From positions 1,984,001 to 2,048,000 of the forward strand of contig OY969916.1 of assembly GCA_963704535.1 (NCBI GenBank): 64,000 bases of DNA, written 5' to 3'. The position numbers were made by a program, and so were the translations under genes. Source of the stretch: G963704535 sp963704535 (GTDB lineage: Bacteria > Chloroflexota > Chloroflexia > Chloroflexales > Roseiflexaceae). The notes beneath the pieces are model-generated. The model saw nothing but the letters and a program-made list of their open reading frames with translations, was not told where the DNA came from and did no database searches. This document shows, one piece after another, positions 33,224 through 48,606 of the stretch. The stretch's first letter is position 1; every line of letters begins with the position of its first letter.

Positions 33224-36200
33224 ATGGGCAAGAAACAAGTCGAAGCGATCTATCCACTGACCCCGGCGCAGCAGGGCATGCTCTTCGAGACTCTGAGCGC
33301 TCCCGAGTTGGGCATCCACATCGAGCAATCGACCTACCTGCTGCGCGGGCGCCTCGACAGCGGGGCCTTCGAGCGCGCCTGGCGGCGGATCGTCGAGCGG
33401 CACGCCATCCTGCGTACGGCCTTTGCCTGGAAGGACCAGGATGAGCCGCTGCAACTGGTCCTGCGCCAGGTCGAGCTATCGATCGAGCGGCACGACTGGC
33501 GCGAAAGCCCGGTCGCCGAGCAGCATGCCCGGCTGCACGCCTACCTCGACGCCGATCGCCGACGCGGCTTTAAGCTGTCCAAGGCGCCCCTAATGCGCCT
33601 GGCGCTGTTCCAGATCGACGAGCAGACCTATTACTTCAGCTGGATTCACCATCACATCCTCATGGACGGCTGGTGCCGCCCGGTGATCGTCAAGGAGTTT
33701 CTGACCCTATACCAGGCGCTCGCCGGCGGCCAGGACGCGCAGTTGGAACGCAGCCGCCCCTACCGCGACTACATCACCTGGCTCAGGCAGCAGGACCTGA
33801 CGCGCGCGGAGCAATTCTGGCGCCGTTCGCTCCAGGGCTTCACCGGGCCGACGCCGCTGGGAACGCCATGCGATGCTGACGGCCCGCCCGCCGCCACCGA
33901 GCGCTACGGCCAGCAGCAAACTCGCCTGCCAGCGCCCGCGACCGCCGCCCTGCGCGTGCTGGCCAGCCGCCGCCACCTGACGCTGAACACGCTCATCCAG
34001 GGACTCTGGGCGCTGCTACTGGGTCGCTACAGCGGCATGGACGACGTGGTCTTCGGCGTCACGGTCTCCGGTCGCCCGGCCGCCCTGCCGGGGATCGAAT
34101 CGACGATCGGGCTGTTCATCAACACACTGCCGCTGCGGGTGCAACTCGATCCGGCGGCGCCGCTGTGGGCCTGGCTCGCCGCGATCCAGGCCGCCAACCT
34201 CGAACTGCGCCACTACGAGCACACCCCCGGCGGGCAGATCCATCAATGGAGCGAGCTATCGGCCGCAGCGCCGCTGTACGAGAGCATCCTGGTCGTCGAG
34301 AGCTACGTGATCGACGAGGCACTGCTCCAGTCGGCTGGGCTGACGATCGAGCCTCTGCCAGCCGGCTCCAATGTGGCGCGCACCAACTACGCACTGGCAC
34401 TCCTGGCCGCCACCGGGGCGGAGCTGGCATTCCAGCTCGTCTACGATCGGCACCGGCTCGACGACGGCGCCGCCGCGCTGATTGTGCGGCATATCCTGGC
34501 CCTGCTGGAGCGCATCCTCGACGACCCGGACTCGACTCTGGCGGCGCTGCTGGCCGGCATCCCCGCCGACCAGCTCCCCGCCGTCCGTAGGCCCGCCGAC
34601 GGCGCCCGGCGCGATCCCGCCCTGGTGGCCCCGCGCACGCCGATCGAGCGGGTGCTGGCCGGCATCTGGGCGCAGGTGCTGGGCGTCGCAGAGGTCGGCA
34701 TCGACGACAACTTCTTCGCGCTGGGCGGCCATTCGCTGGTCGCCACCCAGTTGCTGGCCCGGCTGCGCGACGCCTTCCAGGTCGAGCTGCCACTGCGCAC
34801 CCTATTCGAGGCGCCCACCGTCGCCGCGCTCGCCGCGACCCTGGCCCAGCACGCCGGCGACCTGCCCCCCGACACCGAGTCTGACGACACGCCGCCGATC
34901 GTGCCGGAGCCCGAACAGCAGCACCAGCCATTCCCGCTGACCGACGTGCAGTATGCCTACTGGGTCGGCCGCAGCCCGTCGTTTGAGCTTGGCAACGTCG
35001 CCGCCTACATCTATTTCGAACTCGACACAATCGGGCTGGACCTGGCGCGCTTCGAGTGCGCCTGGCAGCACCTGATCGCGCGCCACCCAATGCTGCGGGC
35101 GATCATCCGCCCCGACGGCCACCAGCAGATCCTGCCCCAGGTCCCGCCCTACCGCATCGCCGCGCGCGATCTGCGCGGCCAGCCGCCCGCCCAGGTCGAG
35201 GCCGAGCTGGCCGCGCTGCGCGAACAGATGTCGCACCAACTCTTCCCGACCGACCAATGGCCGCTGTTCGTGGTCTCCGCCACGCTGCTCGACGACCCCT
35301 TCGACACGGCGGTTCCTGAGGAATCCCGACGTAGGGAGGGGCTTGTCGAAGGGCAGGGCAGGCGCCTGCGGCTGCACCTGGGCATCGACCTGCTGATCGC
35401 CGACGCCTGGAGCCTGCAACTGCTGGGCCGCGAACTCGGCCGGCTCTACCGCGACCCGCACACGCCGTTTCCAGCGCTGGAACTGACCTTCCGCGACTAC
35501 GTGCTGGCCGAGGAGGCGCAGCGCCAGGGCGAGCGCTACCAACGCGCTCTGGCCTACTGGCGTGGCCGCCTGGCCGAGTTGCCGCCGCCACCAGCCTTGC
35601 CCCTGCGCGCCGACCCGGCCGCCCTGCGCCACCCGCGCTTCGTGCGCCGCGCCGCCCGCCTCGACCCGGCCGCCTGGACGACCCTCAAGGCCCGCGCCGC
35701 CGCCCTCGGCCTGACCCCCTCCTCGCTCCTGCTGGCGGCCTTCGCCGAGGTCCTGGCGCGCTGGTCCGGCAAGGAGCGCTTCACCCTGACGTTAACCCTG
35801 TTCAACCGCCGCCCACTTCACCCACAGGTCAATCAACTGGTCGGCGACTTCACCTCGCTGACCTTGCTGGCGGTTGAGCCGCCCCCGAGCGCCTCCTTCG
35901 CCGTTCGCGCCCGCCGGCTCCAGGAGCAGCTCTGGGCCGATCTGGACCAGCGCGCCATCGGCGGCGTGCAGGTGCTGCGCGAGCTGGCCCACCTCCAGGG
36001 CCGTTCCGCCGCTCCCATGCCGGTCGTCTTCACCAGCACCCTGGTCCAAGATTCGACTGACCAGGCCACTTGGACGCTGGCCGAGGATGTAACTGTCACT
36101 TCGGTCTATGGCCTGACGCAGACGCCGCAGGTGTGGCTGGACCAACAGAATCGCCGAGGAGGACGGCGCGCTGCTGTACAACTGGGACGCCGTCGAAGCC

Positions 36201-39200
36201 CTCTTCCCGCCCGCCCTGCTCGACGCCATGTTCGACGCCCAGTCCAGCCTGCTGCACCACCTGGCCGCCCCCCAAGCCGACTGGCACGCCCCGCTCCCCG
36301 AGTTGCGCCCCCCAGACCAGCTCGCCCGCCGCCAGCAGGTCCACAACACCGCCACGCCCGTCGCGCCCGGTCTGCTGCACCCGCCGCTCTTCGCCCAGGC
36401 CGCTATCCGTCCTGATCACCCGGCGGTCATTACCCCCACCCGCACGCTCTGCTACGCCGAGCTGGCAAGGCGCGCCCACCACTACGCCTACCAGCTACGC
36501 GCTCACGGCGCGCGGCCCAACACCCTGGTCGCGGTCGTGATGGAGAAGGGCTGGGAGCAGGTCGTGGCCGTGTTGGCCATCCTCGAAGCCGGCGCCGCGT
36601 ATCTCCCGCTCGACCCGTCCCTGCCCCCCGCCCGCTTCCAGGCCCTGCTGGAGCAGGCGCAGGTCGCCATCGCCCTCACCCAACCCGACCTTGATTCTGG
36701 TCTGGCCTGGCCGCCGCAGATCACCCGCCTGGTTATCGACGACGCGCCGACCGCCCGAGCTGCCGCCGCTGCCGACCGTCCAGCAGCCTTCCGACCTGGC
36801 CTACGTGATCTACACCTCCGGCTCCACCGGCCTGCCCAAAGGCGTTATGATCGACCACCAAGCCGCCCACAACACCATCCTCGACCTCAACGCCCGCTTC
36901 CAGATCGGACCTGACGATCGGGTGCTGGGTCTCTCCGCTCTCAGCTTCGACCTGTCGGTCTACGACATCTTCGGCGTGCTGGCCGCCGGCGGCACGCTGG
37001 TACTGCCCGCCCCCGACGCCCACCGCGACCCGGCCCACTGGCTGGACCTGGCTCAGAGCGCCCAGGTCACACTCTGGAACTCGGTCCCGGCGCTGCTGGA
37101 GATGTTCGCCACCTTCCTGGCGCCCCAGCCCCAGCGCTGGCCCTGCTCCTTGCGCCTGGCCCTGCTCAGTGGCGACTGGATCCCCTTGCGCCTGCCCCAG
37201 CAGGTGCGCCAGCTCGCCCCGCAGCTTGAGCTGATCAGCCTGGGCGGCGCCACCGAGGCCGCGATCTGGTCGATCTACTACCCGATCACAACCGTCGAGC
37301 CGCACTGGGCCAGCGTCCCTTACGGCAGGCCGCTCGACAACCAGCAGTTCTACGTGCTAGACGCCAGCTCGCGCGAGTGCCCGGAGTGGGTGGTGGGCGA
37401 GCTGTACATCGGCGGCGCTGGCCTGGCTCAGGGCTACTGGCGCGACCCCGTTCGCACCGCCGAGCGCTTCATTCCCAACCCCTTTGCCGAGAACAAAGAA
37501 CAAAGAACAAAGAACAAAAAACCGAGAACCGGGGATGGCCATCCTCCATCCTCCATCCTCCATCCTCCATCCTCGCGGCTGTATAAAACCGGCGACCTGG
37601 GCCGCTACCTGCCCGACGGCAACATCGAGTTCCTGGGGCGGGCCGACTACCAGGTCAAGGTCCAGGGCTACCGGATCGAGCTGGGCGAGGTCGAGGCGGC
37701 GCTCCTGGCGCACCCGCAGGTCCAGGCGGCGGTGGCGGCGGTCCAGGGCGAGCGCTTCGGCCCCAAGCGCCTGGTCGCCTACGTCGTCCCCGTCCAAGAA
37801 CAAAAAACAAAGGACCAAGAACAAAGAACCAATAGAACCATCGATCGTAAGGGCCTATCGCATACGCCCCCTCCCGACCACGAGTCACGTAAGGGCCTAT
37901 CGCATACGCCCCCTCCCGACCACGAACCACGTAAGGGCCTATCGCATACGCCCCCTCCCGACCACGAACCACGTAAGGGCCTATCGCATACGCCCCTATT
38001 GCATACGCCCCCACTGGCCAAGCTAGAGTGGAAGCTGCGCCAGCCCGGCCTGCGCCACGACCCCCAGCAGCCGCGCGTCGCGCTGGGCCGGCCGGCGATC
38101 GACGAGGCGCTGACCCAGGAGTACCTCCGGCGCCGCAGCCACCGCCGCATGTCGCAGCAGCCCATCCCGCTCGCGCGGTTCAGCGCGTTCCTGAGCAGCC
38201 TCTTGCAGATCGACCTGGCCGGAGAGCCGCTGCCCAAGTATCGCTACCCTTCTGCCGGCAGTCTCTACCCGGTGCAGACCTACCTGGCGATCAAGCCGGA
38301 GCGGATCGAGGGGCTGGCCGGCGGCACCTACTACTACCACCCCAGCGAGCACAGCCTGGTGCTGCTCTCGCCCGGGACCACGATCGAGCGCGAGGTCCAC
38401 GACCCGATCAACCGCGAGATCTTCGGCGAGTTCGGCCTTCTCGATCTTCCTGATCGCCCAGATGGGCGCGATCGAGCCGCTGTACGGTGAACTGGCCCGC
38501 GACTTCTGCCTGATCGAGGCCGGCGCGATCTGCCAACTGCTGATGACCGCGGCGCCCGCCCAGCAGATCGGGCTGTGCCCGGTCGGCGCCCTGGACTTCG
38601 CGCCCCTCCGCGCCGGATTCCTGCTGGATGAGAGCCACATGCTGCTGCACAGCCTGCTGGGCGGCGGCATCGCGAGTCCGTCGGCCGAGAACAAAGAACA
38701 AAGAACAGAGAATAAAGAGGGAACCACCGACCACCGACCACCGACCACCGACCACGAGTCACGTAAGGGCGTATTGCATATGCCCCCTCCGGACGAGCTA
38801 CGGAGCTTCTTGAAAGACCGGCTGCCGGAATATATGATCCCCGGTGCGTTCGTGCTGCTGGAGGCGCTGCCGCTGACGCCCAACGGCAAGGTCGACCGCC
38901 AGGCGCTGCCGCCGCCGGAGGAGCGCCTTGATGCGCCCGTCGCGGCACCGCCCCAGACTGAGATCGAGCGCACCATCGCCGCAGTCTTGCAGGCGGTGCT
39001 CGAACGCGACCAGATCGGCATCCACGACAATTTCTTCGACCTGGGCGGGAACTCGCTCCATATCGTCCATGCCTACAACCGGCTGCGCGAAGCCTTCCAG
39101 CGCGAGTTCCCGATGGTCGCCCTGTTCGAGCACCCCACGATCAGCCTGCTGGCCGGGTACTTCGGCGACGCGGCCGAGCGCCCGGCGCTCCAGCAGGGCC

Positions 39201-39268
39201 TCGACCGGGGGGCCAAGCGCAAAGCCGCCGGACGACAGCCGCCCCGGAAAGGACCCGGCCATGAGTGA
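33224..39268 (+). CDS. NRPS, C-PCP-Cy-A(Cys)[oxidase nested]-PCP (three frame breaks)
   Basis: Gene 8, 2013 intended residues after removing extra bases near 36149, 36750 and 38434. The condensation domain has YPLTPAQQGMLFE and HHHILMDGW near 143-150, the type that follows an E domain. It is followed directly by a carrier (LGGHS near 504) with no A domain between. The Cy domain has FPLTDVQYAYWVGR and DLLIAD. The A domain reads DLYNLSLIW for cysteine. After its A8/A9 region a nitroreductase-like oxidase is inserted (KYRYPSAGSLYPVQ), then A10 (GKVDRQAL) and a carrier (LGGNS). The expected chemistry is cysteine activation, thiazoline formation and FMN-dependent oxidation to thiazole, as known for embedded Ox domains such as EpoB. 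It overlaps gene 9 by 8 bp. Confidence 0.88.
35297..35364 (+). repeat. In-frame CCCTTCGACA...TGTCGAAGGG insert in gene 8 Cy domain
   Basis: Adds about 22 codons between LLDD and LRLH, just before DLLIAD. The otherwise near-identical gene 7 copy lacks it (28776-28795), giving an occupied/empty site pair. Confidence 0.9.
36149..36150 (+). other. Frame break (+1 base) in gene 8, Cy/A junction
   Basis: WLDQQ should continue with (I/V)AEEDGALLYNWD, as in the gene 7 copy near 29560. One A of the AA pair is surplus. Confidence 0.88.
36750..36750 (+). other. Frame break (+1 base) in gene 8 A domain
   Basis: DDAPPPELP in gene 7 becomes DDAPTARA here. Removing A36750 restores the paralog reading. Confidence 0.88.
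37491..37577 (+). repeat. In-frame insert at A6-A7 of gene 8
   Basis: GAACAAA heptamers followed by CATCCTC heptamers (HPPSSILHPPSS). The sister copy in gene 7 carries ACGGACA units here. Confidence 0.85.
37796..38016 (+). repeat. 42-bp tandem array at the A9-oxidase junction of gene 8
   Basis: GAACAAA heptamers, then three full and one partial 42-bp units encoding RKGLSHTPPPDHEP, each with a CGTAAGGGC...GCATACGCCC palindrome. Confidence 0.88.
38017..38686 (+). other. Nested thiazoline oxidase (nitroreductase-like) domain
   Basis: Lies between the A9 and A10 cores of the gene 8 A domain. It has RRRSHRRM early, then KYRYPSAGSLYPVQTYL, typical of the SagB/McbC/Ox oxidase family that binds FMN. 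It ends with FLIAQM...YGELARDFCLIEAGAICQLL and GLCPVG. Repeat inserts flank it on both sides (37796-38016 and 38687-38785). Confidence 0.88.
38434..38435 (+). other. Frame break (+1 base) in gene 8 oxidase domain
   Basis: GEF continues correctly as AFSIFLIAQMGAIEPLYG only if one G is removed. The frame then runs to the stop at 39268. Confidence 0.8.
38687..38785 (+). repeat. In-frame insert at the oxidase-A10 junction of gene 8
   Basis: GAACAAA, CCGACCA heptamers (DHRPPTT) and one CGTAAGGGCGTATTGCATATGCCC unit. Confidence 0.85.
39248..39253 (+). promoter_or_regulatory. Ribosome binding site of gene 9
   Basis: AAAGGA, 7 bp before the ATG at 39261. It fixes the start against the longer open frame that begins upstream inside gene 8. 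Confidence 0.75.
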
Positions 39269-42200
39269 TACCCAAGCGCCACCTCCAGGCATCGCCATTA
39301 TCGGGATGAGCGGCCGTTTCCCCGGCGCGCGCGACCTCGCGGCCTTCTGGCGCAACCTGCGCGACGGCGTCGAGTCGATCACATTCTTTTCCGACCAGGA
39401 GCTGGCCGCCGCCGGCGTCGCTCCCGCGCTGCTCGACGATCCGCAGCTCGTCAAGGCCGGGCCAATCCTGGAAGATGTCGATCGCTTCGACGCGCCGTTT
39501 TTCGACATCACGCCCCGCGAGGCCGAGATCACCGACCCGCAGCAGCGCATCTTTCTGGAGTGCGCTTGGGCCGCACTCGAAGACGCCGGCTACGTCCCCG
39601 ACACCTACGCCGGCGCGATCGGCGTCTATGCCGGCGCCGGGCTGAACAGCTATCTCCTGTTTCACCTCATGCCCAACGCCGAGATCCTGCGCTCGCGCGG
39701 GCTATTCCAGCTCCTGATCGGCAATGACAAAGATTACCTGGCGACGCGCGTCTCCTACAAGCTGAACCTGCGCGGGCCGAGCATGAATGTGCAGACCGCC
39801 TGCTCCACATCATTGGTGGCGGTCGCGCTGGCCTGCCAGAGCTTGCAGGATTACCAGACCGACATGGCGCTGGCCGGCGGCGTCGCGATCCACCTGCCGC
39901 AGAAGGCCGGCTACCGCTACCGCGAGGGCGACATCCTCTCGCCCGACGGCCACTGCCGCACGTTCGACGCCGGGGCCGCCGGCACGATCTTCGGCGACGG
40001 CATGGGCATTGTGGTGCTCAAGCGGCTGGCCGACGCGCTGGACGACGGCGACCATGTCTACGCGGTGATCAGGGGCTGGGCGGTCAACAACGACGGCGCC
40101 ATGAAGGTCGGCTACACCGCGCCAGGCGTGGACGGCCAGGTCGGCGTGATCGCCGAGGCGCTCTCGGTGGCCGAGGTCGACGCCGCCACGATCGGCTATG
40201 TCGAGGCGCACGGCACCGCCACGCCGCTGGGCGACCCGATCGAGGTCGCCGCGCTGACCAGGGTGTTCGGCGCGCAAACCGGACGCAAGGGCTTCTGCGC
40301 GCTGGGCTCGGTCAAGACCAACGTCGGGCATCTCGATACCGCCGCCGGCGCCGCCGGGCTGATCAAGACCATTTTGGCGCTGCAACACGGCCTGATCCCA
40401 CCCAGCCTGCACTACGAGACGCCCAACCCGCAGATCGACTTCGCCAACAGCCCATTTTATGTCAACGCCAGGCTGGCACCGTGGCCCGCCGGCTCTACTC
40501 CGCGCCGGGCGGGCGTCAGCTCGTTCGGCATCGGCGGGACAAATGCACACCTGGTGCTGGAAGAAGCGCCTGCATCCATGCCCACGCCGGCCACACGCCC
40601 CTGGCACCTGCTGGCCCTCTCGGCAAAGACCGGCCCGGCGCTGGAGGCCATGAGCGCGAACCTGGCCGCGCACCTGCGGCAGCACGCGGAGCAGGAGCTG
40701 GCCGACCTGGCCTACACCCTGCACGTCGGGCGGGCCGCGTTCGTGTACCGCTGGGCGCTGGTGTGCCGCGACCGCGAGGACGCACTGGCGGCGCTGGAAT
40801 CCGGCGACCCCCAGCGGATCTTCGGCGTCGAGCGGGTGCCCGACCACGCGCCGGTGGTCTTCATGTTCCCCGGCGGCGGCGCGCAGTACCGCGACATGGG
40901 CCGCGAGCTGTACCAGACCGAGCCGCTGTTCCGGGCCGAGATCGATCGCTGCGCCGAGATCTTGAGGCCGCACCTGGGGCTCGATCTGCGCGAAGTCCTC
41001 TACCCCACAGAACAAAGAACAAAGAACACAGAACAAAGAAGCGACCAGCCAGACCCTGTACGGCGGCCCCTCCGTGGGCGCCCCACCGACGAGCCGGGAG
41101 AGGGAGAGACTGACCAATCTCCAATCTCCAATCTCCAATCTCCAATCTCCAACCCGCTGACCCAAACCTCACTAGCGCTCCCAGCCCTCTTCGCCGTCGA
41201 GTATGCGCTGGCGCGGCTGTGGATGGCCTGGGGTGTGCGGCCGGCGGCGCTGATCGGCCACAGCCTGGGCGAGTATGTGGCCGCCTGCCTGGCCGGCGTG
41301 TTCTCGCTGGCGGATGCCCTGGCGCTGGTCGCGTTGCGTGGCCGCCTGTTCGAGCGGCTGCCCAGCGGCGCGATGATCAGCGTGGCGCTGCCGGAGCAGG
41401 AGGCGCGGCCCCTGCTGGGCGCGCCGCTCTCGCTGGCGGCGATCAATGGCCCGGCGCAGTGCGTCGTCGCCGGGCCGGCCGAGGCGATCGACGAGTTGGC
41501 GGCGGCGCTGGCAGGGCGGCAGGTCGAGTTTCGCCGGCTGGCGATCGACGTGGCCGCCCACTCGGCGCTGGTCGAGCCGATCCTGGAGCCATTCCGGCAG
41601 TTCGTCGCGACGATCCCGCTCCGCGCGCCGGCCATCCCCTGCATCTCCAACGTCAGCGGCACCTGGATGACGCCGGCGCAGGCCACTGATCCGGCCTACT
41701 GGGTCACTCATCTGCGCCAGACCGTGCGCTTCGCCGACGGCATCGACGAGCTGCTGAAAGAGCCGGACCGGGTCATGCTGGAGGTCGGCCCCGGCCAGAC
41801 GTTGAGCGCGTTGGTGCGGCGCCACCCGGCCCACGCCGGGCGGGCGGTGCTGGCCTCGCTGCGCGGCCCCCAGCACCAGGGCGCCGACGCTGCGTTCGCG
41901 CTGACCACGCTGGGCCGGCTCTGGCTGGCCGGCGTCGTGGTCGATTGGCCAGCGCTGTACGCCGGCCAGCGCCGCCGGCGCGTCTCCCTGCCGACCTACC
42001 CGTTCGAGCGTCACCGCTACTGGATCGAGCCAGAGCACGTACGGGCGAACCTTGTGTTCGCCACCACCGAACCCCCGGCGCCCGAGCGGGCATCCGCAAA
42101 GCAGCCTGATCTGGCCGACTGGTTCTATCTCCCAACATGGAAACGCTCGCTCCCGCCGCCGCCGCCCGCCGCGCAGACGACCCCGCGCCGCTGGCTGGTC

Positions 42201-44811
42201 CTGTGCGATCCGTATGGGCTGGGCCAGCAGCTTGTCGAGCGGCTGGAGCAGCTCGGCCACCTGCCGATCGCTGTGCAGGCCGGGGAGCAGTTCGCCCGCC
42301 TGGCCGACCGGCGCTACACGCTCGACCCGCGCCGGCCCGGCCACTACCGCGATCTGCTGGCCTCCGGCCCGCCGCCCGACGGCATCATTCACCTGTGGAG
42401 CCTGGCCGCCGACCCTGGCGAAGTCCAGACGCTCAGTTTCGACAGCCTGCTGCTGCTGGCCCAGGCGCTGGGCGACCAGCCCGCGCCCGCGCCGCTGCGC
42501 CTGACCGTCGTCGCCAGCGGCCTGCACGACGTCACCGGCGACGAGGCGCTGCGCCCCGAACGGGCCACGCTGCTCGGCCCATGCCGGGTGATCCCGCAGG
42601 AGTACCCGCAGATCGCCTGCCAGTGCATCAATATCGCGCTGCCGCCAATCTCCAATCTCCAATCTCCAATCTCACCCCGCCTGCTCGACCAACTGCTCGC
42701 CGAGATCACCAGCCCCTCGCCCGACGCCATCATCGCCTACCGTGGGCCGCACCGCTGGGTGCAGGCGTTCGAGCCGCTGCGCCTTGAGCCGGCCGCCGCC
42801 ACGCCGGCCCGCCTGCGCGAGCGCGGCGTCTACCTGATCACCGGCGGCCTGGGCGCGATCGGCCTGGCGCTGGCGGCCGAGCTGGCCCGCGCGGTCAAAG
42901 CCCGGCTGGCGCTACTAAGCCGCACCGGCCCAACCGACGAGCAGAGCGCCCAGGTGCGCGCGCTGGAGGAACTGGGCGCCGAAGTCTTGGTGTTGCGGGC
43001 CGACGTGGCCGACCACGACCAGATGCGCGACGCGCTGGCGGCCCTGCATGCGCGCTTTGGCGCGCTGCACGGCGTGATCCACGCGGCCGGGGTCGCCGGC
43101 GGCGGGGTGATGCAGCTCAAAACGCCCGAGGCCGCCGCCCAGGTCTTCTCGCCCAAGGTCGCCGCATTGGGCGTGCTGGAGACGGTCCTGGCCGGCGCGC
43201 GGCTCGACTTCCTGGCGCTGTGCTCCTCGACGATCGCGATCACCGGCGGCTACGGCCAGGCCGATTACTGCGGGGCCAACGCCGCGCTCGACACCTTCGC
43301 GTATGCCTACGCCGCCCGCACCGGCAACTTCGCCGTGTCGATCAACTGGGACGGCTGGCAGCAGATCGGCCTGGCGGCCCGCACCGCCTCGGCCCGGCGC
43401 CTCGACCGCCACGGGCCGCCCCGCATCGGCCCGCTGCTGGAGTCGTGTGTGCGATCCAACGCGACGGAAGCGATCTACCGCAGCCGGCTGCGCCCCGACC
43501 GCGACTGGGTGCTGGCCGAGCACCGCCTCGGCGGCATCGCCGCGCTGCCCGGCACGGCCTACCTGGAGCTGGCGCGGGCCGCCTTCGCCCACTATGCCGG
43601 CGACCAGCCGGTCGAGCTGGCCGACGTGGTCTTCCACACCCCGCTGCTGGTACACGACGACGGCGAGGCCGAGATCGAAACCGTCCTGGAGCGCGCCGGC
43701 GACGGCTTCGCCTTCCGGGTGTTGAGCGCGCCGGAAGGGCGCCGGCACGCCAGCGGCACCATCCGGCCCATTCCCGCCGCAGCTCCTACTCAATATCCGC
43801 TCTCCGAACTGCTGGCCCAATACGCCGGACAGCAAGTTACGGATGGGCGAAATGATGCCGAGCCAGGCGAGCAAGCACCTACGCTCATGCCTCCGGCGGG
43901 CGGTGGGCTGGTGAGCTGGGGGCCGCGCTGGGGGAGCGTGCGGGAAGCCTTCGCACGCGAAGGCGTCGGGCTGGCGCGGCTGGAGCTGCCGGCCGAGTAC
44001 CAGGCCGACCTGGAACACTACGTGCTCCACCCGGCGCTGCTGGATGTCGCGACCGCCGTCGGCACCCGGCTGGCCGGGCGTGGCACCTACCTGCCGATGC
44101 TCTACGGCCGCATCCGCGTCAGCGGGCCGCTGCCCGCCGCGATCTACAGCCTGGTCACGGCCCGCCCGGCGGCCCAGCACGAGACCGCGATCTTCGACAT
44201 TGTGCTCATGGACGACGCCGGCATCGAGCGGGTCTCGATCGCCGACTTCACCGTGAAGCGCGTGGACGAAACCACGTTCCCCCGGCCGATCGCTACGCCG
44301 CGCCCCGCGCCGGCCGACCTCGGCATGACGCCCGACGAAGGCGTCGAGGTCTTTCGCCGGATCATCGCCGGCTGCCGCGCCAGCCAGATCGTCGTCTCGA
44401 CCAACGACCTGGCCGCCCGCATCGCCCAGGCCAACATGCTCGACCAGACCAGCATCCTCGAACAGCTCCACCAAGCCCGCCAATCCTCGGCCCACGCGCG
44501 CCCGGCCTTGCAGCAAACCTACGTCGCCCCGGCCACGCCGATCGAGCAACAGATCGCCGAGATCTGGCAAGAAGCCTTCGGGATCGCGCAGATCGGGACC
44601 GCCGACGACTTCTTCGAGCTTGGCGGCAACTCGCTGCTGGCCACCCAGGTGGTCTTCCGCCTGCGCGACGCCTTCCAGGTCGCGCTGCCGCTCCGGCTCA
44701 TGCTTGAAACCCCCACGATCGCCGGGCTCGCGCCGGTGATCGAGGACGCCCTGCTGGCCGCCGCCAGCCCCGAAGACCTGGCGCAAGCCCTGAGCGAACT
44801 GGAGTTAACCG

Positions 44812-44819
<8 letters not shown>
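39261..44819 (+). CDS. Type I PKS, KS-AT-KR with DH nested in its C-terminal part-ACP
   Basis: Gene 9, 1852 residues. The KS has Cys181 (ACSTS), EAHGTATPLGDP and KTNVGHLD. The AT has FPGGGAQYRDMG and Ser668 (GHSLGE). Its specificity stretch DVAAHSALVEP is not a clear malonyl or methylmalonyl signature. The KR has LITGGLGAIG and the active-site stretch CSSTIAITGGYGQADYCGAN. The dehydratase comes after the KR, not before it: H1421 in HxxxGxxxxP (HRLGGIAALP) and D1595 in HPALLDVATAV. The KR-terminal helix seen in genes 6 and 7 (MTPDEGVEVFRRIIAG) follows the DH. The ACP has Ser1791 (LGGNS). The expected product is an alpha,beta-unsaturated ketide unit. No frame break is present. Confidence 0.93.
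41007..41155 (+). repeat. Composite insert in gene 9 AT loop
   Basis: GAACAAA heptamers, the PVRRPLRGRP element, then AATCTCC heptamers. Same order and position as in gene 6, although the AT domains are diverged. Confidence 0.85.
42647..42675 (+). repeat. Short AATCTCC run in gene 9 KR subdomain
   Basis: Four units (ISNLQSPIS) between NIALPP and PRLLDQLLAEI, in frame. Confidence 0.8.
43390..44300 (+). other. Dehydratase domain nested in the KR tail of gene 9
   Basis: In genes 6 and 7 the KR end (NWDTW/NWDAW) is followed within ~20 residues by the helix TxxExVxxxRxI and SQVxVSxxDLxARI. In gene 9 about 300 residues carrying both DH catalytic motifs (H1421, D1595) separate these two parts. The linker near 43790-43900 is low in similarity. 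Confidence 0.75.
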
Positions 44820-48592
<3,773 letters not shown>

Positions 48593-48606
48593 ACTTCTCG
48601 GAGTGC

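Larger units (their letters stand above)
34910..37825 (+). repeat. Long direct repeat, Cy-A(Cys) copy 2 (gene 8)
   Basis: Partner of 28390-31215. It differs by two single-base insertions and by an extra in-frame hairpin at 35297-35364. Confidence 0.85.

Noticed and set aside
39261..39268. Programmed frameshift at the ATGAGTGA overlaps (3968, 39261) and ATGA overlaps
   Set aside because: These are ordinary translational-coupling overlaps. Each downstream gene has its own plausible start context.
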